Of a DNA stretch of 38,782 nucleotides, positions 8,444-16,074 are shown piece after piece. The notes below the pieces were generated by a model. The model was not told the origin of the DNA and searched no databases. It worked only from the letters and a program-made list of their open reading frames with translations. The stretch comes from Motilimonas cestriensis (GTDB lineage: Bacteria > Pseudomonadota > Gammaproteobacteria > Enterobacterales > CBDFNC01). Location: the NCBI RefSeq assembly GCF_021295315.1, contig NZ_JAIMJA010000012.1:1-38782 (forward strand), in the 5' to 3' direction. The stretch's first letter is position 1; each line of letters opens with the position of its first letter. The position numbers were made by a program, and so were the translations under genes.

Positions 8444-9493
8444 ATGCAAACCACATCGGCTATGATTGAACCATGGCAATCGACAAAATTAAACCTGATG
8501 ACAACTAACTTGAAGAATACCGAACGCCCAGAGTCTGTGCCTAGCAAGCCTTTTATTCTTGTGCCTGAAATGGCGCTATTGGAGCAGTTGCCGCCTCATT
8601 TACAGGCTCGGTTTGAAAAAGCGTTACAACTAATGCATCAGACCTTATTTGAAGGCCTAACTTGGCAACAAGTGGCCAAACGCTGCGCTATTTCCCCTTC
8701 ACATTTTCATCGCCAATTCACCCAAGTTTGGCATGAAACACCGGGACAATACCTCAACCGCATTCGGCTACAAATAGCCGTGTATGAACTATTTGAGTTA
8801 CACCAATACAACATCACTGACATCGCCCATCGTTGTGGCTATTCCTCTTCTCAAGCACTCGCTAAAGCCCTAAAACGAGAGCTTAATATGAGCGCCAAGG
8901 CGCTGCGAGAGATGGCGTACAATGCCACGCCGGAGCAAACAGCACAGCTACTGGAAAAAATCGCGCATCCTACACGTCCAGTACTCAATGCCAAGCCTAA
9001 AGCGAGTATCTCCCCCGCACCTCAAGCCATTTGTGCAAATAACCACAACAGTCACACCCTAGAGCAACAACTAGCGCAAGATTTACCTTGCCAACTTATT
9101 TGGTATCCTGAACGCAGGCTTAGCGTAACTAAACAAGATAACTTCAGCTGGGATCGAGAGTTTGTTACTAAAGGTAATAAAACCAAAGGCTTATTCGCAC
9201 TATCACCAGTCAACCAACTGGAGCGCCCATGGCATGAAATGGAAGTTTGGCTCGGCACTGAAAATACAAATAGCGAAGCCAACCTATTGCTGCCTGCAGG
9301 TAATTATTTATGCACTGAGGTTTACCTCGTGTCGGATATTGGCTACATCGCCGCTTGGCAAGGATTGCTCGATTATGCAGAGCGCCATCAGCATCAAATC
9401 GACCAGACAGGCTACAGTGTCGAGCAAATACGTGATCTGGAGCTAACATTAACCGGCGGCGCAACGTTCGCGATGCAGGTTCCAATACTGTGA
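8444..9493 (+). CDS. AraC-type regulator with GyrI-like effector domain
   Basis: This 349-aa protein is probably the local regulator of the efflux operon. An N-terminal extension is followed by an AraC double helix-turn-helix at about residues 58-155, including V-A-K-R-C-A-I-S-P-S-H-F-H and I-A-H-R-C-G-Y-S-S-S-Q. The C-terminal part (about 215-349) resembles the GyrI/AraC-E-bind small-molecule domain, with W-Y-P-E-R-R-L-S-V near its start and paired repeats around L-P-A-G-N-Y. This arrangement (DNA binding first, ligand domain last) is that of SoxS/Rob-type regulators such as Rob. The ATG is 1 nt after the pump's stop, so it is the last gene of the operon and may control it in response to a transported compound. 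Confidence 0.85.
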   Translation: MQTTSAMIEPWQSTKLNLMTTNLKNTERPESVPSKPFILVPEMALLEQLPPHLQARFEKALQLMHQTLFEGLTWQQVAKRCAISPSHFHRQFTQVWHETPGQYLNRIRLQIAVYELFELHQYNITDIAHRCGYSSSQALAKALKRELNMSAKALREMAYNATPEQTAQLLEKIAHPTRPVLNAKPKASISPAPQAICANNHNSHTLEQQLAQDLPCQLIWYPERRLSVTKQDNFSWDREFVTKGNKTKGLFALSPVNQLERPWHEMEVWLGTENTNSEANLLLPAGNYLCTEVYLVSDIGYIAAWQGLLDYAERHQHQIDQTGYSVEQIRDLELTLTGGATFAMQVPIL

Positions 9494-9546
9494 CTGGCTC
9501 CCAAGCTTATCAAGTGGAGCAATATTCCCCCTACTGACTTCTTATG

Positions 9547-11718
9547 CTATTGCGCCGAGTGCGCTAAACGCAAAGCATTAATCATGATAAACAGATCTGC
9601 CGTGGCGTTAGCATCATTTAATGCACGGTGATGGCCATTAAGGGTGATGCCTACATCTGCGCAAAGTTTACCTAATGAATAAGAGTCGTGACCAGGCAGC
9701 CACTTTCTGGCTAACACAACGGTACACAACTTAGCGCGGCGATAACTTAAGCCACAACGCGCAAATTCCGCCTTGATCATGCCCATATCAAAATTCACAT
9801 TATGGGCGACAAAAATCGCGCCTTGGCTAAAAGCATCAATCTTTTCTGCTAGCTGCGCAAAAACAGGCGCATCGCGCACCATTTGATTATTAATGCCCGT
9901 TAGCGCGGTAATTTGCCTTGAAATATGTTTATTCGGGTTCACTAAACTCGACCATTGATCTACCACCTCTCCTGCCACAACCTTAACCAAGGCAATCTCG
10001 GTGATCCTGTCATATTCTTTTTGCCCGCCGGTGGTCTCTACATCAACAATTACATACGGCTGCGCGGGATCAAGCTGCCACGCCACTTGCTGAATAGACA
10101 CATCAAATCCTGCGCTTAGCAACTGATTCATGGTCACTATTTGATTGCGGCGCAAGCTGTCACCGGGCGCTTTAACCTCAACGCAAAACAACTTGCCATC
10201 GCGCACGCCAATCAAGTCAGGGTAACCATCTTTTAAGCCGCGATAATTTTTACTCATGGCGCGCAGATGCTTGCGCAGCGCATCCATTGGGCTATGGCGA
10301 ACCAGTAAACAAAGCTGATCATAGAGATGGTCATACCACGCCATAAAACAATTTGGCTCGCCATAATGGGCGGTTATTTGCTGCAACAGCCACGCTAGCA
10401 TCGCCTGCGCATCAGTAAAGTGTTGCAGCCGCGTTTCTACCTCAGCGGCAAAAGTGTCGTAGAAATTATTTTCTTTAATGGATTTCGGGCGCAGCGCAAA
10501 TTCGTTACTGAGTTGGTTTTTGTCACTTTGATAAAGCTCAGGCCAAAAGCTAAGGCAAAACAGCGCGCGCCAAATGCCATTTTCACTGTGAATAGCCGTG
10601 ATACCATGGCGCTGGTAATAATCAATCAAACCTTGCTCTGGCGCGCCAACAAACGCTTCATCCAGTGGAATAGCAGTCCCTGAGTTACGTAGCATCTCGG
10701 TCAGTAATGACGTGCGCTGGGAGCCAAACTTTAAACGCGAAAAATCCTGCGCAAACAGCAATAAAGATTCATCTGCCGAAGCCTCAAGAATGGCGTTTAA
10801 TTTGGCTTGGCAAAGGGTCAATTCGCCCTCGGCGTACAAGGCGCGAATATGCTTTTCCTGCGCTTTAGGATGATCGCTTTGTGCCAGCAACGTCATTGCT
10901 ATATCGGGCGCATGGGTCAAGCAGTGATGCGCCAGCTTATAGCTTAATAAGTTATATTTTTCTTGGCCGTATCGCCCAACCGGCTCGACCTTTGCAGGTG
11001 TTAATAGCGCTTGTGCGAGGGCGGTTTTTTCCTCATCACTCATCACCTTTAACTGGTGCAGCCACTGACTGTAGTGAAACGCACTTTGCGCTTCTTCTAA
11101 TTCATCAAAGTGCGCATTTAATTGGCTAGCGGCTGCGCGGCTACTGTTGCCATTGGTTTTTAATATGCCGAGATCGCGCATCGAAAATTGCGCTAAGGTG
11201 CCGCCAAGGTGGGCAAAGTACAGATATAAAAAATAGTCAAAGGTGTCTTTAAAAACAGACTGCACATAGGCTTGATAAGTGGGATCGCTAGTAGGTTTAA
11301 TGGCGCAACTTTGCTTAAGCGCACAGTCAATCCACGCCTGTTTTTTGGCTGAGTTCGCCGGCATATCTACCACGCCCGCTTGAGCGCATACGTCTTGCAG
11401 CTGCGCTTTGGTCAGCTCAGGCAATAATTGACTGGCGGGTAATTGCGCCGCCGACGTGATCAACTGATGTTGCTCAAGCTCCGCTAATGCGGCAGTGATA
11501 TCCAAAATTTCAGCGTAGTTTAAGCGCGCCGGCGCAACAAAGTTACTTTTGCGATTGATAATGCGGATCAACAAGCATAACGCAGCCTCACTCAAGCGCT
11601 GCACAAGCGCATACTGGCGCAGCTGCTCTGTGTTAAGTAAGTGCAAGCTAGTGGCATCAATAAACGCCACCAGCTCGTAAAAATGGGCTAAATAATACTT
11701 TTCTGGAAGTGTTTTCAT
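9547..11718 (-). CDS. FAN1-like VRR-NUC nuclease fused to DnaQ-like DEDDh exonuclease, SOS-regulated
   Basis: This 723-aa DNA repair protein carries two nuclease activities. A SAP-like stretch lies near 98-130 and a helical TPR-like region at about 150-350. The FAN1 pattern follows: H-S-E at 377-379, P-D-L-I-G-V with D501, and V-E-V-K with E514 and K516. A DEDDh 3'-5' exonuclease then begins immediately at residue 555, with V-D-V-E-T-T-G (D559, E561), N-F-D (D644) and H-H-R-A-L-N-D (H697, D702), so all four acidic residues and the His are present. A longer frame from 11751 translates the LexA box itself, so ATG 11718 is preferred. FAN1 relatives unhook interstrand crosslinks. The second domain would resect the product, which is inference. 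No homologue name is assigned. Confidence 0.85.
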   Translation of the reverse strand: MKTLPEKYYLAHFYELVAFIDATSLHLLNTEQLRQYALVQRLSEAALCLLIRIINRKSNFVAPARLNYAEILDITAALAELEQHQLITSAAQLPASQLLPELTKAQLQDVCAQAGVVDMPANSAKKQAWIDCALKQSCAIKPTSDPTYQAYVQSVFKDTFDYFLYLYFAHLGGTLAQFSMRDLGILKTNGNSSRAAASQLNAHFDELEEAQSAFHYSQWLHQLKVMSDEEKTALAQALLTPAKVEPVGRYGQEKYNLLSYKLAHHCLTHAPDIAMTLLAQSDHPKAQEKHIRALYAEGELTLCQAKLNAILEASADESLLLFAQDFSRLKFGSQRTSLLTEMLRNSGTAIPLDEAFVGAPEQGLIDYYQRHGITAIHSENGIWRALFCLSFWPELYQSDKNQLSNEFALRPKSIKENNFYDTFAAEVETRLQHFTDAQAMLAWLLQQITAHYGEPNCFMAWYDHLYDQLCLLVRHSPMDALRKHLRAMSKNYRGLKDGYPDLIGVRDGKLFCVEVKAPGDSLRRNQIVTMNQLLSAGFDVSIQQVAWQLDPAQPYVIVDVETTGGQKEYDRITEIALVKVVAGEVVDQWSSLVNPNKHISRQITALTGINNQMVRDAPVFAQLAEKIDAFSQGAIFVAHNVNFDMGMIKAEFARCGLSYRRAKLCTVVLARKWLPGHDSYSLGKLCADVGITLNGHHRALNDANATADLFIMINALRLAHSAQ

Positions 11719-11730
11719 TACGCTTGTGCA

Positions 11731-11746
11731 CTGTATATAGATACAA
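11731..11746 (-). promoter_or_regulatory. LexA (SOS) box for the FAN1-DnaQ fusion gene
   Basis: The plus strand reads CTGTATATAGATACAA, matching the consensus CTGTATATATATACAG at 14 of 16 positions; on the gene strand it is TTGTATCTATATACAG. It ends 12 bp upstream of the preferred start codon. It would place the nuclease under DNA-damage control, which suits its repair domains. It also rules out the 11-residue N-terminal extension, which would be encoded by the operator. Confidence 0.85.
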
Positions 11747-11830
11747 TACATAGTATGCCAAGCGCAAGGGGGTGTCTAGGGATTGGTGAGCTCCAAACCA
11801 GCGCGCTTTCACCAATAGTCATAAATACAC

Positions 11831-12706
11831 TTAATCCGATAGTGAACGAGACGTTTGTTTGTCGGCGCTCATCAGGTCAATGGCTTTTACTGCAATTCCT
11901 GCTCCTGGGAGCAATGTACTGGCCACTTCACCACCAATTTCAAACAGCATTTCTCGCGTAAGTACACGGTTGATCTTATCTTTATACCATTCACCGTTTT
12001 CAATAACTTCACCCGTCAAGCCGTCTACTTCAATCACCCCCTTCTTATCGGCGGTTGTCCAAATATATTCGAAAGCAAACACCGGCCTGAAGAAAAGGTG
12101 CGCGCGCTCAATACTTAAGGTATCAAAAAGGATTGTGTGAGCATTAATTGCTTCGCTGTGAAGATTTGCCGTTGCTTGCTGCAAAACGGAAACCAATGGA
12201 ACTTGTGGTATCAGCGCGTCTTCGTTACAAACCTCTGCGACTTCGGTAAATTTATAACGATTAATATAAGATTCTAAAACTATTGGCTTTATATCTCTTT
12301 GTAAGCCATCAATAAACGCTGTGTAGTCAATTTTACGGTGACATTTTTCGCTGACTTGTAATTCAATTTTAGCCCTATTTTGCTGACGACTCACTTCAAA
12401 CAGTTTACCGTCAATTTCAATGGACTGAGCATAAGGGTTATTCACCGGCACGGGGTAAGTGAGTTCACAAGTATAATCAACTTCACGACGCGCATTAATG
12501 TGCCACATGGGCTCAAAGCGTAATGCCTCTTTCGCTAATAGTACCGTTTCTGGTCTTGGCCGTTTAAGAGGATTCAGTTTAGCTATGATGCCAAATGCAC
12601 TCAGTTTCTTTTTTTCAGCTTGCTCTTGTGCTGCGCGATAAGGGTAAACCTCATCAAACATATAGATTTTGTTCGCGGTACTATTCAGCTCAACGCGTGT
12701 TTGCAT
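11831..12706 (-). CDS. Conserved-looking protein of unknown function
   Basis: I do not recognise this 291-aa protein. It begins with a charged region rich in Lys, Arg and Glu (about 10-60), has a mixed beta/alpha middle and a W-T-T-A-D-K-K-G-V-I-E-V-D-G-L-T-G-E-V-I stretch near 230, where a beta-hairpin ends in a D-x-L-T-G-E turn like that of PepSY-type repeats. A short hydrophobic, Gly/Ala-rich helix lies near 262-280 (T-L-L-P-G-A-G-I-A-V-K). There is no signal peptide. An AAGGA ribosome site lies 8 nt before the ATG. It lies upstream of the FAN1-DnaQ gene on the same strand with a 112-bp gap holding that gene's own LexA box, so the two may be transcribed separately. No LexA box precedes this gene. 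Confidence 0.6.
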   Translation of the reverse strand: MQTRVELNSTANKIYMFDEVYPYRAAQEQAEKKKLSAFGIIAKLNPLKRPRPETVLLAKEALRFEPMWHINARREVDYTCELTYPVPVNNPYAQSIEIDGKLFEVSRQQNRAKIELQVSEKCHRKIDYTAFIDGLQRDIKPIVLESYINRYKFTEVAEVCNEDALIPQVPLVSVLQQATANLHSEAINAHTILFDTLSIERAHLFFRPVFAFEYIWTTADKKGVIEVDGLTGEVIENGEWYKDKINRVLTREMLFEIGGEVASTLLPGAGIAVKAIDLMSADKQTSRSLSD

Positions 12707-13090
12707 CAGGAATTCCTTTTATATGCATAGAGATGCAAATGAAGACAACATCATTCGACGTTACTAACTTAACTTTCAATCAAAACCCTCTTTATGACGT
12801 TCTTCGTCATCGGTCTCTGAAACAAGTCGCCCTTATAACAGTCGCTATTCTTGGCTGTTTTCGACCAACGGCTTGTTTAAGTGAAAAAGCTTTAGAGGGC
12901 GTCTCTTATTGCCAATTTTCCATTAAAAAATATGTGACATAATTTATTGATAAAATAGTTTATCTCAGCACTTTATATCATTCATCTCGGATTGATGTTT
13001 TTGTGACAAAACATCACAAAGACAATAAAAAAACCTCCATTTCTGCGCCATGTTATCGCATCTTGGTGGCAAACGGTCTCCCCACATAAA
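12707..13090. other. Intergenic region with an 8-bp inverted repeat
   Basis: The divergent gap between the unknown gene and the phytase-like esterase is 496 bp. A 67-codon frame at 12739-12942 has one hydrophobic stretch but no convincing ribosome site or family, so it is not called. An inverted repeat GATGTTTT/AAAACATC (12994-13001 and 13008-13015) with a 6-nt loop contains TGTGA and TCACA separated by 7 nt. This resembles a CRP site but is one base too long. The PHO box described separately follows at 13091. Confidence 0.4.
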
Positions 13091-13123
13091 CTGGCATAAA
13101 ACCATCATACAACTGAAACAAAA
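13091..13123 (+). promoter_or_regulatory. PHO box (three 11-bp PhoB half-site units)
   Basis: Three consecutive 11-bp units occur: CTGGCATAAAA, CCATCATACAA and CTGAAACAAAA. The first 18 bases, CTGGCATAAAACCATCAT, match the PHO box consensus CTGTCATAAAACTGTCAT at 15 positions. A -10-like TATACC follows at 13139-13144, about 15 bp after the last unit, so the units cover the -35 region as in known PhoB-activated promoters. The start of the phytase-like gene is 79 bp downstream. Phosphate-starvation control of a phosphate-releasing enzyme is coherent. Confidence 0.7.
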
Positions 13124-13202
13124 TTAACATCTTGCCGCTATACCCTTTGCCGCTCTCAGACTTCCATTTTGAATCAATTTATAACAAATAAAGGCAATAA
13201 AA

Positions 13203-14588
13203 ATGATCGTAAAAAAAGGGCTCCCTACCTTAGCCATGGCGCTATTGTTTAATACTGGTTTAACCTGCGCCGAAGCGCTCAACGTCAGTCATGTTGATTC
13301 ACAAAATGGCGCGCCGTTGCCCTATCAAGTATTAAGAAATGATATTACTAATCATGCTAAACCCGAACATATGCTGGAGATACGCAACGGCGGTTTTGGC
13401 TCAGATATGACCGCCCATCCAACCAACAAAAATCAGTTCTACGCATTAACCGATCGCGGCCCCAATGCATCTTATGAGCTAGGTAAACAGGGGAAAGGGA
13501 AAATATTTCCCACCCCAGACTACACCCCTCGTATTGGCTTATTTGAAGTCAATGCCACTGGCAAAGTGACACTGGTTCGCACCATTTTATTAAAGCAACC
13601 CGATGGCACACCTATCACGGGGCTACCAAATCGCTCTGGCTTGGGCGGCACCGGCGAAACGCCCTACGACACAAAGGGCCAGCCTATTACGGTAAATGCT
13701 GACAAACCTTTTGATGCGAAAACCAACCCACTCAAGTTGGATGACTTTGGTCTCGACGGCGAAGGACTCGTTGCCTTAAAAGACGGCACTTTTTGGGTTA
13801 GCGATGAATACGGCCCACATATGGTACATTTTGACAGTGATGGCGTTGAGCTTAGCCGTATCAACCCCTTTGCCAAGGACAAACGCACGACTCTCAACCT
13901 GCCTGCCGAGTTTGCTAATCGCCGCCCTAACCGCGGTATGGAAGGCTTAGCCATTACGCCCGATGAGTCCACCTTGGTCGGTATTATGCAATCAACCATG
14001 CATAACCCAGACAAAAAAGTAAAAGACTTGAATTTAGTTCGGTTGGTCACGGTCAACTTGAAAACAGGCGAGATTGGCCAGTATCTTTACCAACAAGAGA
14101 AGGCGCAAAATGCCAACTCAGGTATTGTTGCGCTCTCGGCTAACGAATTTTTAGTGATTGAGCGAGACGGCGCTTTTTTACGTGACGACCCTAACGCCAT
14201 GAAGCATATCTATCGCATCAACCTTGCTAAAGCCACTAACCTAGAAGCCATTAAAAGCGGCGATACATTAGTGCAAGATGAAAAACTGGGGTTAACCATA
14301 GCAGGAAAAACCCTTGAGCAAGTGGTCATGGCACAAGGTTGGGATGCGCTAGCATCACACCAGATAACACCGGTCAGTAAGTCTCTAGTGGCAGATTTAG
14401 TAAAAAAAGTGAAATATCCTCACGATAAATTAGAGGGCATGTGGCTAATCAACCCCACCACCCTTGGCGTGCTCAACGACGATGATTTTGCGACTTGGTC
14501 AAGTAACGGCAAGCTAGAGCAAAAATACCTTGATAAAGATAACAAAGTGATTGATGCCAGCACCCTTTACATCATTGATTTAAAATAA
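13203..14588 (+). CDS. Secreted esterase-like phytase family protein
   Basis: This 461-aa exported protein belongs to the esterase-like activity of phytase group (Pfam Phytase-like). The signal peptide covers about residues 1-25 (M-I-V-K-K-G, a hydrophobic core, then C-A-E-A). The mature part has the family's propeller-like repeats: G-F-G-S-D-M-T near 65, Y-A-L-T-D-R-G-P-N near 80, L-D-G-E-G-L-V near 183 and F-W-V-S-D-E-Y-G-P near 198, then N-R-G-M-E-G-L-A near 243 and E-R-D-G near 320. The D-E-G-rich motifs probably bind metal and the phosphoester. It would release phosphate from organic phosphates in the periplasm or outside the cell. The upstream PHO box supports this. The precise substrate is not predictable. 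Confidence 0.85.
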   Translation: MIVKKGLPTLAMALLFNTGLTCAEALNVSHVDSQNGAPLPYQVLRNDITNHAKPEHMLEIRNGGFGSDMTAHPTNKNQFYALTDRGPNASYELGKQGKGKIFPTPDYTPRIGLFEVNATGKVTLVRTILLKQPDGTPITGLPNRSGLGGTGETPYDTKGQPITVNADKPFDAKTNPLKLDDFGLDGEGLVALKDGTFWVSDEYGPHMVHFDSDGVELSRINPFAKDKRTTLNLPAEFANRRPNRGMEGLAITPDESTLVGIMQSTMHNPDKKVKDLNLVRLVTVNLKTGEIGQYLYQQEKAQNANSGIVALSANEFLVIERDGAFLRDDPNAMKHIYRINLAKATNLEAIKSGDTLVQDEKLGLTIAGKTLEQVVMAQGWDALASHQITPVSKSLVADLVKKVKYPHDKLEGMWLINPTTLGVLNDDDFATWSSNGKLEQKYLDKDNKVIDASTLYIIDLK

Positions 14589-14609
14589 ATTAGATCATTT
14601 TAAAACCAG

Positions 14610-14644
14610 CCTCGCTACTTTGGCTGCATGCCCAGTTAGCGAGG
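14610..14644 (+). terminator. Hairpin after the phytase-like gene
   Basis: CCTCGCTA (14610-14617) pairs with TAGCGAGG (14637-14644) across a 19-nt loop, with AAACC and GGTTT extending the stem past a bulge. It starts 22 bp after the stop codon. Only a short T-run follows, so termination strength is uncertain. Confidence 0.45.
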
Positions 14645-14679
14645 TTTACAGCCACATTAAAGCGACAACAGCAATAAAT

Positions 14680-14759
14680 AACCCGAATCTTGGATAAGCG
14701 AAATAGGTTGCTGTCCTGCAAACGAAATTTTGTCGTAAAGTATACTTTGTCTGGCTGCG
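14680..14759 (+). repeat. Intergenic repeat family, copy 1 (internally deleted)
   Basis: This copy matches the reverse complement of 17951-18081. Shared blocks are ATCTTGGATAAGCG, then TAG-TTGCT-TCCTGCAAA, ACGAAATTTTG-CGTAAA and ATACTTT-TCT-GCTGCG. It lacks about 50 bp found in the middle of the other copy. It lies in the 207-bp gap between the phytase-like gene and the following minus-strand gene. No coding sense is seen. Confidence 0.75.
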
Positions 14760-14795
14760 CTGGGCTTAAACAGAGCTGAACTTAAAGAATCACAT

Positions 14796-15641
14796 TTATT
14801 GAAACGATATAGCCAATTCGTCATTCACTATGGCGACTTTCATGCTACAAATCGTCTGGTAAAAGTAGTCAAAGCTGTCTGAGATGTGAATGTGCTCCAT
14901 TTCGTTCACATCTAAGGGGATAAATGGCTGTAAAAATTGGCTATGGCCTTGTATCTCGTGCCCCTTGGCATGTAATACCTCACGTATCGCCCAAAGCGCA
15001 AACGGAGTGATGGGCAAGGTGTTTGAAGCAATATAGTCGTACTTGTCATTAATTCTATCTAAATACCAAAGATCTAGCTGCTCACCTAAATTATCGGGTT
15101 GCCAACTAAACGCGTTTAGAAAATCTTCCGTGGTTATTACATCCCTCTGTAAATCAATCAACTTGGCTATCAATTGCAAATCTTTTTTAAACTGTCCTTC
15201 GACATAATACTCATCAATGTACTGCAGTAAGTCTTGCAATTGCTCAAAGTCTTTTTCGATGTCATAGGCTTTGCCATTAGCCATGAGCATTAAACTGCGA
15301 TAAATAGGCAACACAGATAGCATTGCATCGTTATAGCCTTCTTTTTCATAGGGAGTAAGGAGGTCGATTCGATTAAATACTTCCTGATTTAACGCTAAAA
15401 TTTTGACCGAACGCTCAATCCGCCCTGATGCAACAGCCTCAAGGCCTTCAAAATACATTAAATCTAACCAAAAAAATAAGCAATCATCTAAGCAATCGCT
15501 CTTTATCAATTGGTTCGCATCACAACGGTGTCCATCAAGCCTTGCTATCCCTTTCTCTTCATAATTTGGATCAACCGAGGTGACTAAATGGCGTTTGAGC
15601 CCTTTATAAAGCGTATCAAATTTTTTCACTGGTCTAGCCAT
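14796..15641 (-). CDS. Protein of unknown function
   Basis: I do not recognise this 281-aa, soluble, mostly helical and acidic protein. It opens with M-A-R-P-V-K-K-F-D-T-L-Y-K-G-L-K-R-H-L, a basic start, then has a Cys pair near residues 45-55 (C-D-D-C) and long Leu/Asp/Glu-rich helices at about 55-180. A C-terminal segment has V-N-E-M-E-H-I-H-I near 245. There is no signal peptide or membrane helix. It stands alone, with 155 bp to the phytase-like gene's repeat and 330 bp before the next start upstream. Nothing around it suggests a role. Confidence 0.6.
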   Translation of the reverse strand: MARPVKKFDTLYKGLKRHLVTSVDPNYEEKGIARLDGHRCDANQLIKSDCLDDCLFFWLDLMYFEGLEAVASGRIERSVKILALNQEVFNRIDLLTPYEKEGYNDAMLSVLPIYRSLMLMANGKAYDIEKDFEQLQDLLQYIDEYYVEGQFKKDLQLIAKLIDLQRDVITTEDFLNAFSWQPDNLGEQLDLWYLDRINDKYDYIASNTLPITPFALWAIREVLHAKGHEIQGHSQFLQPFIPLDVNEMEHIHISDSFDYFYQTICSMKVAIVNDELAISFQ

Positions 15642-15986
15642 GTTTACATTCTCTTTCCTGCCAAGCGCCCTAAGTCTCTAACTCACTGATTTTTGCTCTG
15701 AGATACTGCAATGCCATGTAAAACGATGAGCCAAAATATTACCTCGCTCTCGCCCCTCAATAAAGTAACTTCACAGCCAAAGTGATGCTAATAGTCTGTA
15801 GTACAATTGCTTTTTTCAGGAAAAATTGCGTCAAGACTAAGCTAGAAATAAGCTATTGCATTGGCAACCCTTCACGAAGAAGTCCGTAATTTTAACGAAC
15901 GGGCAAGGTTACTAAATACCCACTTAACTAACGCAAGCACCATCTCTCTATCCGATTTGCATAAACTGTGGCATGGCTCACTTTTC

Positions 15987-15995
15987 TGATATACT
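15987..15995 (+). promoter_or_regulatory. rhlE: Extended -10 promoter of the RhlE gene
   Basis: TGATATACT fits an extended -10 element (TGnTATACT) about 80 bp before the helicase ATG. No good -35 is needed for this class. The rest of the 433-bp gap (15642-16074) shows no other gene. The upstream in-frame extension from 15973 would begin before this -10 and is therefore not used as the start. The long 5' leader (about 70 nt) is compatible with post-transcriptional control, but no clear fold was found by eye. Confidence 0.5.
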
Positions 15996-16074
15996 GCCGC
16001 CCTGCTCTGTTGCACCCTGTTCATCAAAATATCGGCTGCGCAGTTTGCCCCTTATTATTTATCTGAGACACCCC

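Noticed and set aside
4221-9485. Several other open frames on either strand inside the efflux operon
   Set aside because: They are shadows of the four long coding genes, with no start signals or family features.
11719-11751. Longer N-terminus for the FAN1-DnaQ protein
   Set aside because: These codons are the LexA box and cannot be the start if the operator is used. The downstream ATG at 11718 is preferred.
12739-12942. 67-codon open frame with one hydrophobic stretch in the gap before the phytase-like gene
   Set aside because: It has no good ribosome site and no recognisable family. The residues look like random translation of AT-rich DNA. Not called as a gene.
12994-13018. CRP site
   Set aside because: TGTGA and TCACA are separated by 7 nt rather than the 6 needed, so it is reported only as an inverted repeat.
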